64,000 bases of DNA from Rhizobium sp. Leaf371 (GCF_001424045.1 NZ_LMQB01000023.1:372001-436000), one strand, 5' to 3'. Counted from the stretch's first letter, positions 1 through 8,865 are shown. Notes: generated from the letters alone by a model not told the origin. A program made the numbers and translations.

Positions 1-1
1 T

Positions 2-1537
2 CCGGAAAACCTGCGCGGCACCTTCGACGGCATGGGTCACAAGGCCGCCGTCGATTATCTGAAAAGTCTTGGCATAACCTCGGTCGAGCTGCTGCCGACG
101 CACTTCTTCCCCGACGACAGCATGCTGGTCGACAAGGGCCTGCACAATTACTGGGGCTACAACACGCTCGGTTTCTTCGCGCCGGCAACGCGCTATTACG
201 GTCCCCGCGCGCTCGACGGCTTCCGCGACATGGTTCGTGCGCTGCACGATGGCGGTATCGAGGTCATTCTCGACGTGGTCTACAACCATACGGCCGAGGG
301 CAACGAACTCGGACCGACGCTCTCCTTCAAGGGCATCGACAACTTCTCCTACTATCGCACCCTGCCGGATAACCATCGCTATTACATCAACGACACCGGC
401 ACCGGGAATACGGTCAACACCTCGCATCCCCGCGTCCTGCAGATGGTGACGGATTCACTCCGCTACTGGGTCGAGGACATGCATGTCGATGGCTTCCGCT
501 TCGACCTCGGCACCATTCTCGGCCGCGAACCCGAGGGCTTCGATGAGCGCGGCGGCTTCTTCGACGCCGTCACGCAGGATCCGGTCCTCTCCAAGGTCAA
601 GCTCGTCGGCGAGCCGTGGGATATCGGACCGGGCGGCTATCAGGTCGGCGGCTTCCCGCCCGGCTGGGCCGAATGGAACGACAAATATCGCGACACGGTC
701 CGCGACTACTGGATGGATACGGACGGAACGGCACCGGACTTCGCAGCCCGCTTCTTCGGCTCCGGCGATATCTACGATCTTCGTGGTCGCCGCCCCTGGT
801 CCAGCGTCAACTTCGTCGCAGCGCATGATGGCTTCACCATCAACGACCTCGTTTCCTATAACGAGAAGCACAACGACGCGAATGGCGAGGACAACAAGGA
901 CGGCCACGGCGACAATCGCAGCTTCAATTATGGCGCCGAAGGTCCGACCGACGACGAGACCATCAACGCGACCCGCGAGCGCCAGAAGCGCAACTTCCTC
1001 GCCACATTGCTGCTCTCGCACGGCACGCCGATGATTCTGGGCGGCGACGAGTTCGGCCGCAGCCAGATGGGCAATAACAATGGCTACTGCCAGGACAGCG
1101 ATATCAGCTGGATCCACTGGGAGAACCTGCCGCCCAGCGCAGAGGTCCTGCGCGAATTCGTTCGCCGGCTGACGACGCTGCGTGCCAACCAGCCGCTTCT
1201 GCACCGCGAGAACTGGCGCGACGGCATGGTCATCACCTGGTTGAATGCTGGCGGCGGCGAGCAGACCGAGGAGCAGTGGCAGGACGGCGGCGGCACGACG
1301 ATCGGCGCCATGATCTCGCGCGAAGACCTTGTCGAAAAGGACGGCGTCTGGTCACAAATCCTGATGATCTTCAATCCGCATGACGGCGTCGTACCGTTCG
1401 TGCTTCCCGAATGCCCCGGCGGCAACTGGGTCCTCGAACTGACGACGGACGATCCGGACGTTGAGGCGCAGCCTGTCGATGCGGCCGAGCCGTTCGACAT
1501 GCAGGCCCGCAGCCTCGCGGTCTTCCGCCCGGCCTGA
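2..1537 (+). CDS. glgX: Glycogen debranching enzyme GlgX, 5'-truncated by the window edge
   Basis: This is an isoamylase-type GH13 enzyme that removes alpha-1,6 branches from glycogen after phosphorylase has shortened the outer chains; it acts in the cytoplasm. The reading frame is open from base 2, so the true start lies upstream; 511 codons are present and roughly the N-terminal quarter (CBM48 domain and start of the barrel) is missing. The GH13 motifs are visible in order: DVVYNHT, FRFDLGT with the nucleophile Asp, VGEPWD with the acid/base Glu, and AAHDGFT. It faces glgA across a common terminator. Family assignment is secure, but the length and start cannot be judged. Confidence 0.95.
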   Translation, partial: PENLRGTFDGMGHKAAVDYLKSLGITSVELLPTHFFPDDSMLVDKGLHNYWGYNTLGFFAPATRYYGPRALDGFRDMVRALHDGGIEVILDVVYNHTAEGNELGPTLSFKGIDNFSYYRTLPDNHRYYINDTGTGNTVNTSHPRVLQMVTDSLRYWVEDMHVDGFRFDLGTILGREPEGFDERGGFFDAVTQDPVLSKVKLVGEPWDIGPGGYQVGGFPPGWAEWNDKYRDTVRDYWMDTDGTAPDFAARFFGSGDIYDLRGRRPWSSVNFVAAHDGFTINDLVSYNEKHNDANGEDNKDGHGDNRSFNYGAEGPTDDETINATRERQKRNFLATLLLSHGTPMILGGDEFGRSQMGNNNGYCQDSDISWIHWENLPPSAEVLREFVRRLTTLRANQPLLHRENWRDGMVITWLNAGGGEQTEEQWQDGGGTTIGAMISREDLVEKDGVWSQILMIFNPHDGVVPFVLPECPGGNWVLELTTDDPDVEAQPVDAAEPFDMQARSLAVFRPA

Positions 1538-1586
1538 CCGGTTCCGGCCGGCACGCCGTCTGCGGGCCGGCGGGGATAGCCACACG

Positions 1587-1622
1587 AAAAAGCCGGTCTG
1601 ACACGCGGTCAGGCCGGCTTTT
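1587..1622. terminator. Bidirectional intrinsic terminator between glgX and glgA
   Basis: A long stem with A/T tails on both flanks (AAAAAGCCGG on the left arm, CCGGCTTTT on the right) lies between the two converging glycogen genes. The A-run and T-run give a U-tract for transcripts from either side, so it can serve glgX on + and glgA on -. Confidence 0.85.
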
Positions 1623-1655
1623 CTTCATTGGTGGTACGAAGCAATCTCAAAGCGA

Positions 1656-3113
1656 TCAGGCGACCGCTTTTCTCGCCTTGGCGATGACCCGGCCGTAGAG
1701 CTCGGCATATTGCTCGGCGCTTCGCTCCCAGGAGAAATTGGCCTTCATGCCCTGGTTCTGCAAGCGGGCCCACTTCTTCGGATCCCGATAGGCATGGAAT
1801 GCCCGGTGGATGGCAAGGCGCAGATTGTCGCTCGTGGCGGGGTGAAACTGAAAGCCGGTGGCCACGCGTGCGGACATGGCCGCATCATTCGCATCGATGA
1901 TCGTTTCCGAAAGGCCGCCGGTGCGCGACACGACCGGCACGGCACCGTAGCGCAGCGCGTAGAGCTGCGTCAGGCCGCAAGGCTCGAAGCGGGATGGCTG
2001 GATGATGATATCGGTGCCGCCATGCACGAGATGCGCCGTTTCCTCGTCATAGCCGATCCGAACGCCGATCCTGCCGGGATGACGGCCTGCGGCAAGCAGG
2101 AGCTGCGTTTCGATATCCTTCGAGCCCTTGCCGAGCACGATCAGCTTTCCACCCAGCGCCGCGATCTCTTCTGCGACTTCGGCCAGCATATCGCCGCCCT
2201 TCTGCCAGGTCAGCCGGGTGACGGCCGCAAAGACAGGTCCCGGTGTCGGATCGAGCCGGAAGGTCTCAAGCAGGCGGGTGCGGTTGAGACTGCGATTGCG
2301 GATCTGCCGGACATCGTATCGCGCCGGAAGGTAGGGATCGGTCGCCGGATCCCAGATTTCGCTGTCGATGCCGTTGACGATCCCGGTAAACGTATCGAGC
2401 CGCGACAGAAGCGCGCCTTCCATGCCCATTCCGAGCTCCGGTGAGACGATTTCGCGGGCATAGGTCGGGCTGACGGTGGTGATCGCGCTTGCCGTGCGGA
2501 TGCCGCCCTTGAGATAGCTCATATCGCCGTAATATTCGAGGCAATCGATCGACAGGGCTTCGGGCGGGAGGCCGATATCCTTCAGGTGCGCGGCCGAATA
2601 CTGACCCTGAAAAGCGAGATTGTGAATGGTAAGAACCGAGGGGATCGCCTGCGCATTGGTGGAATAGCGCATGTAGACCGAGGTCAGCGCCGTCTGCCAG
2701 TCATGCGTATGGACGAGATCGGGTGTCCAATCCGGCAGAAGTCCGCCCGCGACAGCCGACGCCACGTATGACAGCACGGCGAAGCGCTTCCAATTGTCGG
2801 GATGGTCGATGCCATCCTCGCCGACATAGGGCCCGCCCGGACGGTCATAGAGCGCCGGTACGTTCAGCACCAGGAGGTCGAGACCCTGGCATTCGGCCTC
2901 CAGCAGCCAGGCCGGATTTCCGAAGAGATCGGGAAAGAAATGCACGGGCCGCGCATCGCTGATCTCGGCGAGAACGGAGGTATAGCCGGGGATTAGGCTT
3001 CGGGTCCGATAGCCGCGTGCGGCCAGCACTTTCGGCAGAGCCCCTGTCACATCGGCGAGGCCGCCGGTCTTGATCAAAGGGAAGATTTCCGACGTTACAG
3101 ACAGTACGTTCAC
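1656..3113 (-). CDS. glgA: Glycogen synthase (ADP-glucose type)
   Basis: GT5 glycogen synthase transfers glucose from ADP-glucose to the growing alpha-1,4 chain. The N-terminus carries SEIFPLIKTGGLADV, the KTGGL ADP-glucose loop, and the C-terminal domain carries RFEPCGLTQLYALRYG, the donor-site motif. The open frame extends upstream to 3278, but I place the start at the GTG at 3113: it gives a 485-residue protein of normal family length beginning VNVLSVTSE, and AGAGG lies about 10 nt upstream. The extra 55 residues upstream do not look like glycogen synthase. It converges with glgX; glgC, glgB and glgP are not seen next to it in this window. Confidence 0.95.
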   Translation of the reverse strand: MNVLSVTSEIFPLIKTGGLADVTGALPKVLAARGYRTRSLIPGYTSVLAEISDARPVHFFPDLFGNPAWLLEAECQGLDLLVLNVPALYDRPGGPYVGEDGIDHPDNWKRFAVLSYVASAVAGGLLPDWTPDLVHTHDWQTALTSVYMRYSTNAQAIPSVLTIHNLAFQGQYSAAHLKDIGLPPEALSIDCLEYYGDMSYLKGGIRTASAITTVSPTYAREIVSPELGMGMEGALLSRLDTFTGIVNGIDSEIWDPATDPYLPARYDVRQIRNRSLNRTRLLETFRLDPTPGPVFAAVTRLTWQKGGDMLAEVAEEIAALGGKLIVLGKGSKDIETQLLLAAGRHPGRIGVRIGYDEETAHLVHGGTDIIIQPSRFEPCGLTQLYALRYGAVPVVSRTGGLSETIIDANDAAMSARVATGFQFHPATSDNLRLAIHRAFHAYRDPKKWARLQNQGMKANFSWERSAEQYAELYGRVIAKARKAVA

Positions 3114-3324
3114 GAAGGCCACGTTCCTCTTGGCAATCCGGAGGGATTGCCGGCTGAAATGGAGGTCGGGAGAAAAGCGAAACCCCTCATGCTCCAATGA
3201 TGGAGGAAAGCGATCCCCCTGTCCGCACAAATATTGCGGAGCAGGCGAGAAACTTGTGCGGTGCGAGAGGAGAGACACCCACCGGGCGGATCGATCGGCG
3301 GCGGGTGCCGTTACACGGGGAAAT

Positions 3325-3350
3325 CAGGCACCGGGCGAACCCGGCGCCTG
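3325..3350 (-). terminator. Intrinsic terminator with UUCG loop after the DUF2934 gene
   Basis: Read on the minus strand this is an 11-bp stem (one G-U pair) closed by a TTCG tetraloop and followed by ATTTCCCC. It sits 8 nt beyond the stop of the DUF2934 gene. Confidence 0.7.
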
Positions 3351-3357
3351 TGCGGTC

Positions 3358-3657
3358 TCAGACCGTTTTTCGCTTGCGCTTGGCGCCGGGATTTGCCGCA
3401 GCGCCACCCTCCACGACGGACAGCGGAGGCTTCGCCGGCTCGGCTTTTGCAGGTTTGTCGACGGGCGCGGCATTCTTTTCAGAGCGCTGCGGCTCTTCAG
3501 GGCTGTCCGGCTCGCCCAGCACGGACGTGTTCTCGGCCGTTGCGTGTTCCTGATGCGCCTTGCTCCAATGCTCATCATGGCGACCTTCCGGCCGACCTTC
3601 GGACTCCCACAAGGCATAGGCCCGCTTCTTGATCAGGTCTTCGTCTTTCTCGGTCAT
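3358..3657 (-). CDS. DUF2934 family protein
   Basis: This is a 99-residue soluble protein. Residues 5-35 (KRAYALWESEGRPEG followed by HDEHWSKA) match the short DUF2934 helical motif common in rhizobia; the function of that family is unknown. The rest is charged, Pro/Ala/Lys-rich and probably disordered, ending in a basic KRKRK segment that could bind nucleic acid (inference). The start ATG has AAGGGAGAAGG just upstream. About 60 nt upstream a GGAAC followed 18 nt later by TT resembles an EcfG/RpoE2 general-stress promoter, although the -10 is not the full CGTT. Confidence 0.8.
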   Translation of the reverse strand: MTEKDEDLIKKRAYALWESEGRPEGRHDEHWSKAHQEHATAENTSVLGEPDSPEEPQRSEKNAAPVDKPAKAEPAKPPLSVVEGGAAANPGAKRKRKTV

Positions 3658-3945
3658 GGCCTTCTCCCTTTGATGATCGGATTACCGCCACTCCCAAATT
3701 AAGGAGCGCCGATTTGGTTCCAGAGCAGGATCGATATACTGCCTGTTCCCGGCGCTTCCCGAATGAGGAGCGACGAGACTTTGCGAAAGAAAGCAACTGC
3801 TCGGCGCAAGCGTGGCCGAAGCAACTGGATGGCGGTCGAAACCGCCCTATCTAGCGCTCACGGATCGTCTTGCCGCCGGCCCTTTCAGCCAACGCGAAGA
3901 CTCCGCCAAGTCACTGCCGCCAGAGGCGGCCTTCCGGAGTGTGTC

Positions 3946-4332
3946 ATGAGAAAACGGATTGTTCTAGCCATTGCCGCTGCATCGGGTTTCATCGGCCTGT
4001 CGCCGGCCGCCGCGCAAACGCCGAAGATCGAAGATGTCTGCGTTCAGGTTGCAAAGCACCTGCTTCTCGCCGACACGCTTCAGACCGGCGTCGTGCAGTC
4101 CTTTCCGGAACTGAAGCCGCCGGGCGCGCGCCTGACCTATTCGACGCGCGAGGGCGTGGAAAAGAAGGACATGGTGGATTCCATCGAATGCGAATTCCAG
4201 AACACGTCGGCGCCCTTCAATCTGCAGCGCTTCTGCGTGTCCAGCACCTGTTATGGCCCGAATGAGCGCAACGATGCCAACAAGCGCCGCTTCGAAGAGG
4301 TTCGTGCGCTCCTGCAGCGCGACGGGATGTAA
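3946..4332 (+). CDS. Small exported protein of unknown function
   Basis: This is a 128-residue protein with a clear Sec signal peptide (MRKRIVLAIAAASGFIGLSP then AAAQ, cleavage near residue 23). The mature part has four cysteines (VCVQ, ECEF, FCVS, TCYG), enough for two disulfides in the periplasm. The ATG at 3946 was chosen because it begins the signal peptide; the upstream extension in the same frame is basic and unstructured. I do not recognise a named domain. It stands alone, ends in a strong shared terminator, and its neighbours do not indicate a pathway. Confidence 0.75.
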   Translation: MRKRIVLAIAAASGFIGLSPAAAQTPKIEDVCVQVAKHLLLADTLQTGVVQSFPELKPPGARLTYSTREGVEKKDMVDSIECEFQNTSAPFNLQRFCVSSTCYGPNERNDANKRRFEEVRALLQRDGM

Positions 4333-4357
4333 TTTCAAAACGGCGTGATGCCGAAGC

Positions 4358-4397
4358 AAAAGAGCCATCGCGACAGCGCCGCGATGGCTCTTTTTTT
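4358..4397. terminator. Bidirectional intrinsic terminator
   Basis: A perfect 12-bp stem (AGAGCCATCGCG with its complement) around a 7-nt loop is flanked by AAA on the left and seven T on the right. It ends the exported-protein gene on + and can also stop the tetR transcript on -. Confidence 0.9.
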
Positions 4398-4428
4398 ATG
4401 ATGATGCGCGGTACGATCCGACCAGAGG

Positions 4429-5088
4429 TCAGGCCGTGCCGATGCCGAAGGCATTGAGCGTGTTGCGGCAGGCGCGCTGGAAACACTGGGCAGGGCCTTC
4501 GAGACCCGACGCCTGACGACTGACGCGAGCACCTTCCAACAGCAGCAACAAGGTGTCGGCCAGCGTCTCGGGCTCTTTCGTGCCCGTGCGCCGGCAAAGA
4601 CCGGTGAGCTTGCCGCGTTGCAGGATCTTGAAGTTCTCGATGACGGCGTGGGCCGGATGGTTGGCTTCCTTCAGCTCAACCGCGGCGTTGGCGATATCGC
4701 AGCCGAAAGACTCGCGTTGAAGACAGTCGGACAGCGCCGTCACCCAGGCACCAAGTTGCGCCCTGGCGTCATCGGGAAACCGCGTCTCGATGTCTGCCCA
4801 CATCGCGTCGCTCTTCTCGGAGGTGACGCGAAGGGTCTCGCAAACGAGATCGTCCTTGGAGCCGAAATGCCGGTAGAGTGTCATCTTGTTGGTCGAAGCC
4901 GCTTCGGCAATCGCATCGACACCGATGCCGCGAATGCCGTGCTGGCGAAACAATTCGCAGGCCGTGGTCACGATCCGGTCCCGCGGGGCGACCTTTGCCG
5001 ACGAAGGGCTGGGCACCGACGTCGATTCCGCTTCCGGCTTCACAGTAGAGCCACGTTTGGCGTTTTTATTCACGACAGCGATTGACAT
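4429..5088 (-). CDS. TetR/AcrR family transcriptional regulator
   Basis: This is a 219-residue repressor-type protein. Residues 36-82 form the TetR helix-turn-helix (FRQHGIRGIGVDAIAEAAST followed by NKMTLYRHFGSKDDLV); the rest is the helical ligand-binding and dimerisation half. Residues 1-35 are a low-complexity N-terminal tail that may be disordered. The gene is divergent from a small ORF at 5209, and the short region between them holds symmetric elements beginning 15 nt from its start codon, consistent with autoregulation and control of the divergent gene. The ligand is unknown. Confidence 0.9.
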   Translation of the reverse strand: MSIAVVNKNAKRGSTVKPEAESTSVPSPSSAKVAPRDRIVTTACELFRQHGIRGIGVDAIAEAASTNKMTLYRHFGSKDDLVCETLRVTSEKSDAMWADIETRFPDDARAQLGAWVTALSDCLQRESFGCDIANAAVELKEANHPAHAVIENFKILQRGKLTGLCRRTGTKEPETLADTLLLLLEGARVSRQASGLEGPAQCFQRACRNTLNAFGIGTA

Positions 5089-5101
5089 AGGTGTGACCGT
5101 T

Positions 5102-5134
5102 CGGTAACAAATGGCTTGTTACTTACCGGTAACA
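5102..5134. promoter_or_regulatory. Probable TetR-family operator cluster
   Basis: Between the divergent genes the sequence GTAACAA-ATGGC-TTGTTAC (5104-5122) is a perfect 7-bp inverted repeat. It is directly followed by the palindrome TTACCGGTAA (5123-5132). CGGTAACA also occurs as a direct repeat at 5102-5109 and 5127-5134, 25 bp apart, which is about two and a half helix turns. The location and symmetry suggest binding by the adjacent TetR protein; this is inference. Confidence 0.6.
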
Positions 5135-5208
5135 CACCAAAGCATTTCGGTCAAGGACAGGCCCAACCCTGCCTGCCCTCGACTGTGGACGACACGAAGG
5201 AGAAGGCC

Positions 5209-5475
5209 ATGAACATGGCGAATGACGATCTGACCCTGAACGAGGTGCTGACCGATCCGATGATCCGCGCCGTGATGCGGGCGGATGGCGTGACCTCCTC
5301 GCAATTCAGGACCTTGCTCTATTCGGCAGCGAACGCGCTGGAAAACGCCAAGCCGGAACCCGGCGGCGCCCGCACCCATGCGGCCAAGCTTCTGGCCGCC
5401 CCGAAGCGGCGCCTGCTTGCGATGGTGCACCCGCTCGCGGTGCGCACGGGCTCCGCCTGCGCTGCCTGCTACTGA
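5209..5475 (+). CDS. Small protein divergent from tetR, unknown function
   Basis: This is an 88-residue protein starting MNMANDDLTLNEVL. The ATG at 5209 has AAGGAGAAGG immediately upstream, a strong ribosome binding site. The N-terminal half is acidic and probably helical (NEVLTDPMIRAVMRADGVTS); the C-terminal part is basic and ends in the unusual CAACY. No transmembrane segment or signal peptide is evident, and I do not recognise the family. Its position across the operator-like repeats from tetR makes it the likeliest regulatory target of that protein. Confidence 0.7.
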   Translation: MNMANDDLTLNEVLTDPMIRAVMRADGVTSSQFRTLLYSAANALENAKPEPGGARTHAAKLLAAPKRRLLAMVHPLAVRTGSACAACY

Positions 5476-5543
5476 TCGCATCCCGATCCCCGGGTTCGCT
5501 CCGCGTGAGCCGGCCCGAGCGACGCCCTGTTCCCGGGCACACC

Positions 5544-5581
5544 AAAACCCGACCGGAAGGCCTCCTCCGGTCGGGTTTTTT
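5544..5581. terminator. Bidirectional intrinsic terminator
   Basis: A 14-bp perfect stem (AAAACCCGACCGGA and its complement) around an 8-nt loop ends in TTTTTT on + and in AAAA-derived U on -. It lies between the 88-residue gene and the converging pncB gene and can serve both. Confidence 0.9.
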
Positions 5582-5606
5582 CGTCTTGCGGTCCGCGTCA
5601 AACGCG

Positions 5607-6911
5607 TCAGACGCGAACGGCGAGCTCCTCGAAATCCTGCGTGCCGAAGAATTTCAGGTACCGCTCGACCTCGGCCGGATCGCCGGTGGCCTTGCGGGGA
5701 TTGTCGGACAGCTTGACGGCCGGACGGCCATTGGCGTCGATGACCTTGCAGACGATGGAGATGGGGTTCAACCCACCGACCTCCGTCGGGGCGCAATCGG
5801 CGAAATCATTGGTGAGGTTGGTGCCCCAGCCGAAGCTCATGCGCACCCGCCCCTCGAAATGCCGGTAGGTCTTGATGATCATGTCGACATCGAGCCCGTC
5901 GGAGAAGATCAGCAGCTTTTCCCTCGGGTCGCGGCCATGGGCGCGCCACCAGTCGAGAATGCGCTCGCCGCCCTCGATCGGCGGAGCGCTGTCGGGACGG
6001 AAACCCGTCCAGTCGGCGACCCAGTCGGGCGCGTTCTTGAGGAAGGCCGCCGTTCCGAACGCATCCGGCAGGACGATCAGCAGATTGCCGCCGTAAAGAC
6101 GATTCCAGTCCTGCAAAACCTTGTAGGGCGCATCCGCCAGTTCGGCATCGGTATTGGCGAGCGCCGCCGCCACCATCGGCAGTTCGTGCGCATTGGTGCC
6201 GAGCGCTTCGAGATCGGTATCCATGGCGAGAAGCACGTTGCTGGTGCCGGAAAAGGACTCGCCGATCCCTTCCTTCAGCGCCTCGACGCACCACCGCTGC
6301 CACAGGAAGGAATGGCGACGCCGCGTGCCGAAGTCCGAAATGCGCAGGTCGGGAACCGCCCTCAGCTGCTCCACCTTCGACCACATCTTCGCCTTGGCGC
6401 GGGCATAGAGGACATCGAGGGCGAAGGGCCCCATATCCTTCATCGCCGTGCGCGACCGCAGCTCGTTGACGATGGCGAGAGCGGGGATTTCCCACATGCT
6501 CGTATGCGTCCACTTGCCGGGGAAGGTCAGCTCGTACTGGCCGTGGCGGCGCGAGAGCTCGTAATCCGGCAGCTGGAAATCGGCGAGCCAGGCCAGAAAA
6601 TCCGGCGAGAAGATCTGCTTGCGGCCATAGAAGGTGTTACCGGCAAGCCAGATCATCTCCTTCTTGGTGAAGCGCACCGTGCGGACGTAATCCAGCTGCT
6701 CGCGCAGTTCCTGCTCGTCGATCTCCTCCGTCAGGAGCACCGTCTTGGTCCGGTTGATCAGCGAGAACGTCGCGTCGACATCCGGGTAAAGACGCCAGAT
6801 CATCTGCAACATCAAAAGCTTGTAAAAATCCGTGTCCAGAAGGCTGCGCACCACCGGGTCGAGCTTCCAGGCATTGTCGTAGACGCGCCGCGCAATATCC
6901 GTCTTCGTCAT
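5607..6911 (-). CDS. pncB: Nicotinate phosphoribosyltransferase
   Basis: PncB makes nicotinate mononucleotide from nicotinate and PRPP with ATP hydrolysis, the entry step of NAD salvage. The 434-residue protein has the family N-terminus ([15 protein letters not shown]), the [12 protein letters not shown] segment and the phosphate-binding region [11 protein letters not shown]. The start ATG at 6911 is preceded by GAGGATACGGC; the open frame reaches 6956 but the extra residues lack family similarity. It is transcribed away from the eryR-type regulator across a 220-nt AT-rich gap. Confidence 0.96.
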   Translation of the reverse strand: MTKTDIARRVYDNAWKLDPVVRSLLDTDFYKLLMLQMIWRLYPDVDATFSLINRTKTVLLTEEIDEQELREQLDYVRTVRFTKKEMIWLAGNTFYGRKQIFSPDFLAWLADFQLPDYELSRRHGQYELTFPGKWTHTSMWEIPALAIVNELRSRTAMKDMGPFALDVLYARAKAKMWSKVEQLRAVPDLRISDFGTRRRHSFLWQRWCVEALKEGIGESFSGTSNVLLAMDTDLEALGTNAHELPMVAAALANTDAELADAPYKVLQDWNRLYGGNLLIVLPDAFGTAAFLKNAPDWVADWTGFRPDSAPPIEGGERILDWWRAHGRDPREKLLIFSDGLDVDMIIKTYRHFEGRVRMSFGWGTNLTNDFADCAPTEVGGLNPISIVCKVIDANGRPAVKLSDNPRKATGDPAEVERYLKFFGTQDFEELAVRV

Positions 6912-7058
6912 GCCGTATCCTCGCATCCGCGTCCACGGCCGGGCCGCTGCGGACATTCCTCCCGTGCCGCGCCCTCGATGGCGCAGCGTGCTGCCTCTTC
7001 ATGCCATGCCGTGCAGTTGCCTGCAACATCGGGAGAGCACCAAAGCCGCCCGAAATAT

Positions 7059-7109
7059 AACATTCTATCATCACATAATCTCATAAGAAATGTTGTATTT
7101 TTTTGAGAT
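7059..7109. promoter_or_regulatory. AT-rich divergent control region with inverted repeats
   Basis: The gap between pncB and the DeoR gene is strongly AT-rich compared with its flanks. It contains ATCTCA (7078-7083) mirrored by TGAGAT (7104-7109), and ACATT (from about 7060) mirrored by AATGT (about 7089). DeoR proteins often bind such spaced repeats, so this may be the autoregulatory operator and promoter of the eryR-tpiA2-rpiB set. The assignment is weak. Confidence 0.35.
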
Positions 7110-7131
7110 CACGTTTATAAAGCCATCGAGG

Positions 7132-7908
7132 ATGGAGACCGTGGTGGCTTTAAAACCGGACGATCGGCGGCAGGAGATCATGGATATCCTGATGGAAGCA
7201 GGCTCTGCCTCCGTCGAGGATCTGGCCCTGCGCTTCTCCGTCAGCAAAATGACCGTCCATCGCGATCTCGATGACCTCGAGCAGGCCGGGCTTCTTCGAA
7301 AAGTTCACGGCGGCGCGTCGATCCAGTCCAGCGCGCAATTCGAAAGCGACTTCCGCTACCGCGAGAAGATGGCGGCCGAGGAAAAGCGGCAGCTCGCGTC
7401 CCATGCGGCGACGCTGGTGGAACCGGGGCAGATCATCATCATCGATGACGGATCGACGGCGGGCGGCCTTGCCGATCATCTCGCGACCATCCGGCCGCTG
7501 ACGGTGATCACCAACAACCTCTCCGTCATCGTCAAGCTGACCGCCGTCCCCGGCATCGAGGTCATCTCGCTCGGGGGCCAGTACAGCCGGAAGTTCAACG
7601 GTTTCTTCGGCATCGTGACGGAGGAGACACTGTCGTCGCTGCGGGCCGATATCGCCTTTCTCTCTTCCTCCGCCATTCAGGGGGCGGCCGCGTATCATCA
7701 GGACCAGGAAGTGGTGAAGACCAAGCGGCAGATGATGCGATCGGCAGGCCGTAGCTACCTCATGGTGGATCACGCAAAATTCGGCAAGCCGGCCTTGCAT
7801 TTCCTGACAGGACTGGACGGCTTCAGCGCCGTCATTACCAGCGACCGCATCGACGGCGGCCACGAGGCCGCACTGGGCGACGCCGGGATTTCCATCATCA
7901 AGGTCTGA
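7132..7908 (+). CDS. eryR: DeoR-family regulator, EryR-like
   Basis: This is a DeoR-family repressor with an N-terminal winged helix (residues about 10-60: ASVEDLALRFSVSKMTVHRD then LDDLEQAGLLRKVHGGA, the DeoR signature) and a sugar-phosphate isomerase-like effector domain (DDGSTAGGLADHL, ITNNLSV, SLGGQY). It is followed by tpiA2 and rpiB in the same order as in the erythritol locus of Brucella and rhizobia, where the homologous regulator is EryR, so control by a tetrose phosphate is likely. The start is uncertain: ATG 7132 has no good upstream site, while GTG 7141 or 7144 has GGAG nearby; longer frames to 7090 are possible. Confidence 0.85.
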   Translation: METVVALKPDDRRQEIMDILMEAGSASVEDLALRFSVSKMTVHRDLDDLEQAGLLRKVHGGASIQSSAQFESDFRYREKMAAEEKRQLASHAATLVEPGQIIIIDDGSTAGGLADHLATIRPLTVITNNLSVIVKLTAVPGIEVISLGGQYSRKFNGFFGIVTEETLSSLRADIAFLSSSAIQGAAAYHQDQEVVKTKRQMMRSAGRSYLMVDHAKFGKPALHFLTGLDGFSAVITSDRIDGGHEAALGDAGISIIKV

Positions 7909-7936
7909 CGACCGCAGTTACAACGAGGAGCATGCA

Positions 7937-8704
7937 GTGACGACGAACGGCATCTGGGTGGGAACGAGCTGGAAGATGAACAAGACGCTGAGCGAGGCCA
8001 TGGCCTTCGCCGAGGATCTCGCGGCCAGCGACGGCGCGCGCGGCCCCCGCATCCAGCGCTTCGTCATTCCGCCGTTTACCGCCGTGCGGGAGGTCAAGCA
8101 GCGACTGTCCGGCACCAGCGTGAAGGTGGGGGCGCAGAACATGCACTGGGACGATGACGGCGCCTGGACGGGCGAGATCTCGGCACCGATGCTCACCGAT
8201 TGCGGGCTCGACCTCGTGGAGCTCGGCCATAGCGAGCGACGCGAGCATTTTGGCGAGACCGACCGGACCGTCGGCCTGAAGACGGCCGCCGCCGTTCGTC
8301 ATGGCCTGACGCCGCTGATCTGCATCGGGGAAACGCTGTCCGAACGCGAGGCCGGCGAGGCGGATGCCGTGTTGAAGCGGCAGGTCGAAGGCGCGCTTTC
8401 CGGCCTGAGCGGTGTGGATCGGGAGAAGCCGGTGCTTCTCGCCTACGAGCCCGTCTGGGCCATCGGCGTCAACGGCATTCCCGCATCCGCCGACTATGCC
8501 GACGACCGCCATGCCCGCATTGCCGAGGTGGCGAAGGCCTGTCTCGGCGTTTCCGTGCCCGTTCTCTACGGCGGCAGCGTCAATCCCGGCAATTGCGCGG
8601 AGCTGATCGCCAAGCCGCATATCGACGGCCTGTTCATCGGCCGTTCCGCCTGGAATGTCGCCGGCTATCTCGACATCCTCGCCCGCGTTTCAGCCGCTCT
8701 CTGA
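7937..8704 (+). CDS. tpiA2: Triosephosphate isomerase paralog TpiA2 (L-erythrulose-1-phosphate isomerase type)
   Basis: This is a TIM-barrel isomerase of 255 residues. Catalytic residues are present: Lys13 in GTSWKMNK, His98 in ELGHSER and Glu171 in AYEPVWAIG; the phosphate loop LYGGSVNPGN is near the C-terminus. The classic NWKMN start motif is altered to SWKMN. In Brucella the equivalent protein (EryH) converts L-3-tetrulose-4-phosphate to D-erythrulose-4-phosphate during erythritol breakdown; the context with eryR and rpiB suggests that role rather than glycolysis. The GTG start has GAGGAG six nt upstream. It lies 28 nt after eryR. Confidence 0.9.
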   Translation: MTTNGIWVGTSWKMNKTLSEAMAFAEDLAASDGARGPRIQRFVIPPFTAVREVKQRLSGTSVKVGAQNMHWDDDGAWTGEISAPMLTDCGLDLVELGHSERREHFGETDRTVGLKTAAAVRHGLTPLICIGETLSEREAGEADAVLKRQVEGALSGLSGVDREKPVLLAYEPVWAIGVNGIPASADYADDRHARIAEVAKACLGVSVPVLYGGSVNPGNCAELIAKPHIDGLFIGRSAWNVAGYLDILARVSAAL

Positions 8705-8708
8705 TACG

Positions 8709-8827
8709 GTTTCCGGCGGATCGCGTTCCGCGAACCGGAAACAAGAGCCATCGAAAATCCCTGGCCGGAAAGCCAGATTTTCAATGGAAGGAATACGGGA
8801 TCCGGTCTGATCAACCGGATCCCGTAT
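8709..8827. repeat. Three consecutive stem-loops between tpiA2 and rpiB
   Basis: The 161-nt gap inside the operon is almost filled by three hairpins: 8709-8742 (GTTTCCGG/CCGGAAAC with inner CGGA/TCCG), 8753-8782 (GAAAAT and CTGGC paired with GCCAG and ATTTTC, 2-nt bulge), and 8793-8827, a perfect 14-bp stem (ATACGGGATCCGGT) closed by CTGATCA. No U-tract follows, so they are not ordinary terminators. They may be a palindromic repeat element of the REP type or mRNA processing/stability signals. Confidence 0.8.
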
Positions 8828-8865
8828 GACGCCCCAAATCAACAAAAGCCTGAAAGGAAACAGCC

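Noticed and set aside
5505-7106. Long plus-strand frame across pncB
   Set aside because: Antisense shadow of pncB, which has clear family motifs on the minus strand.
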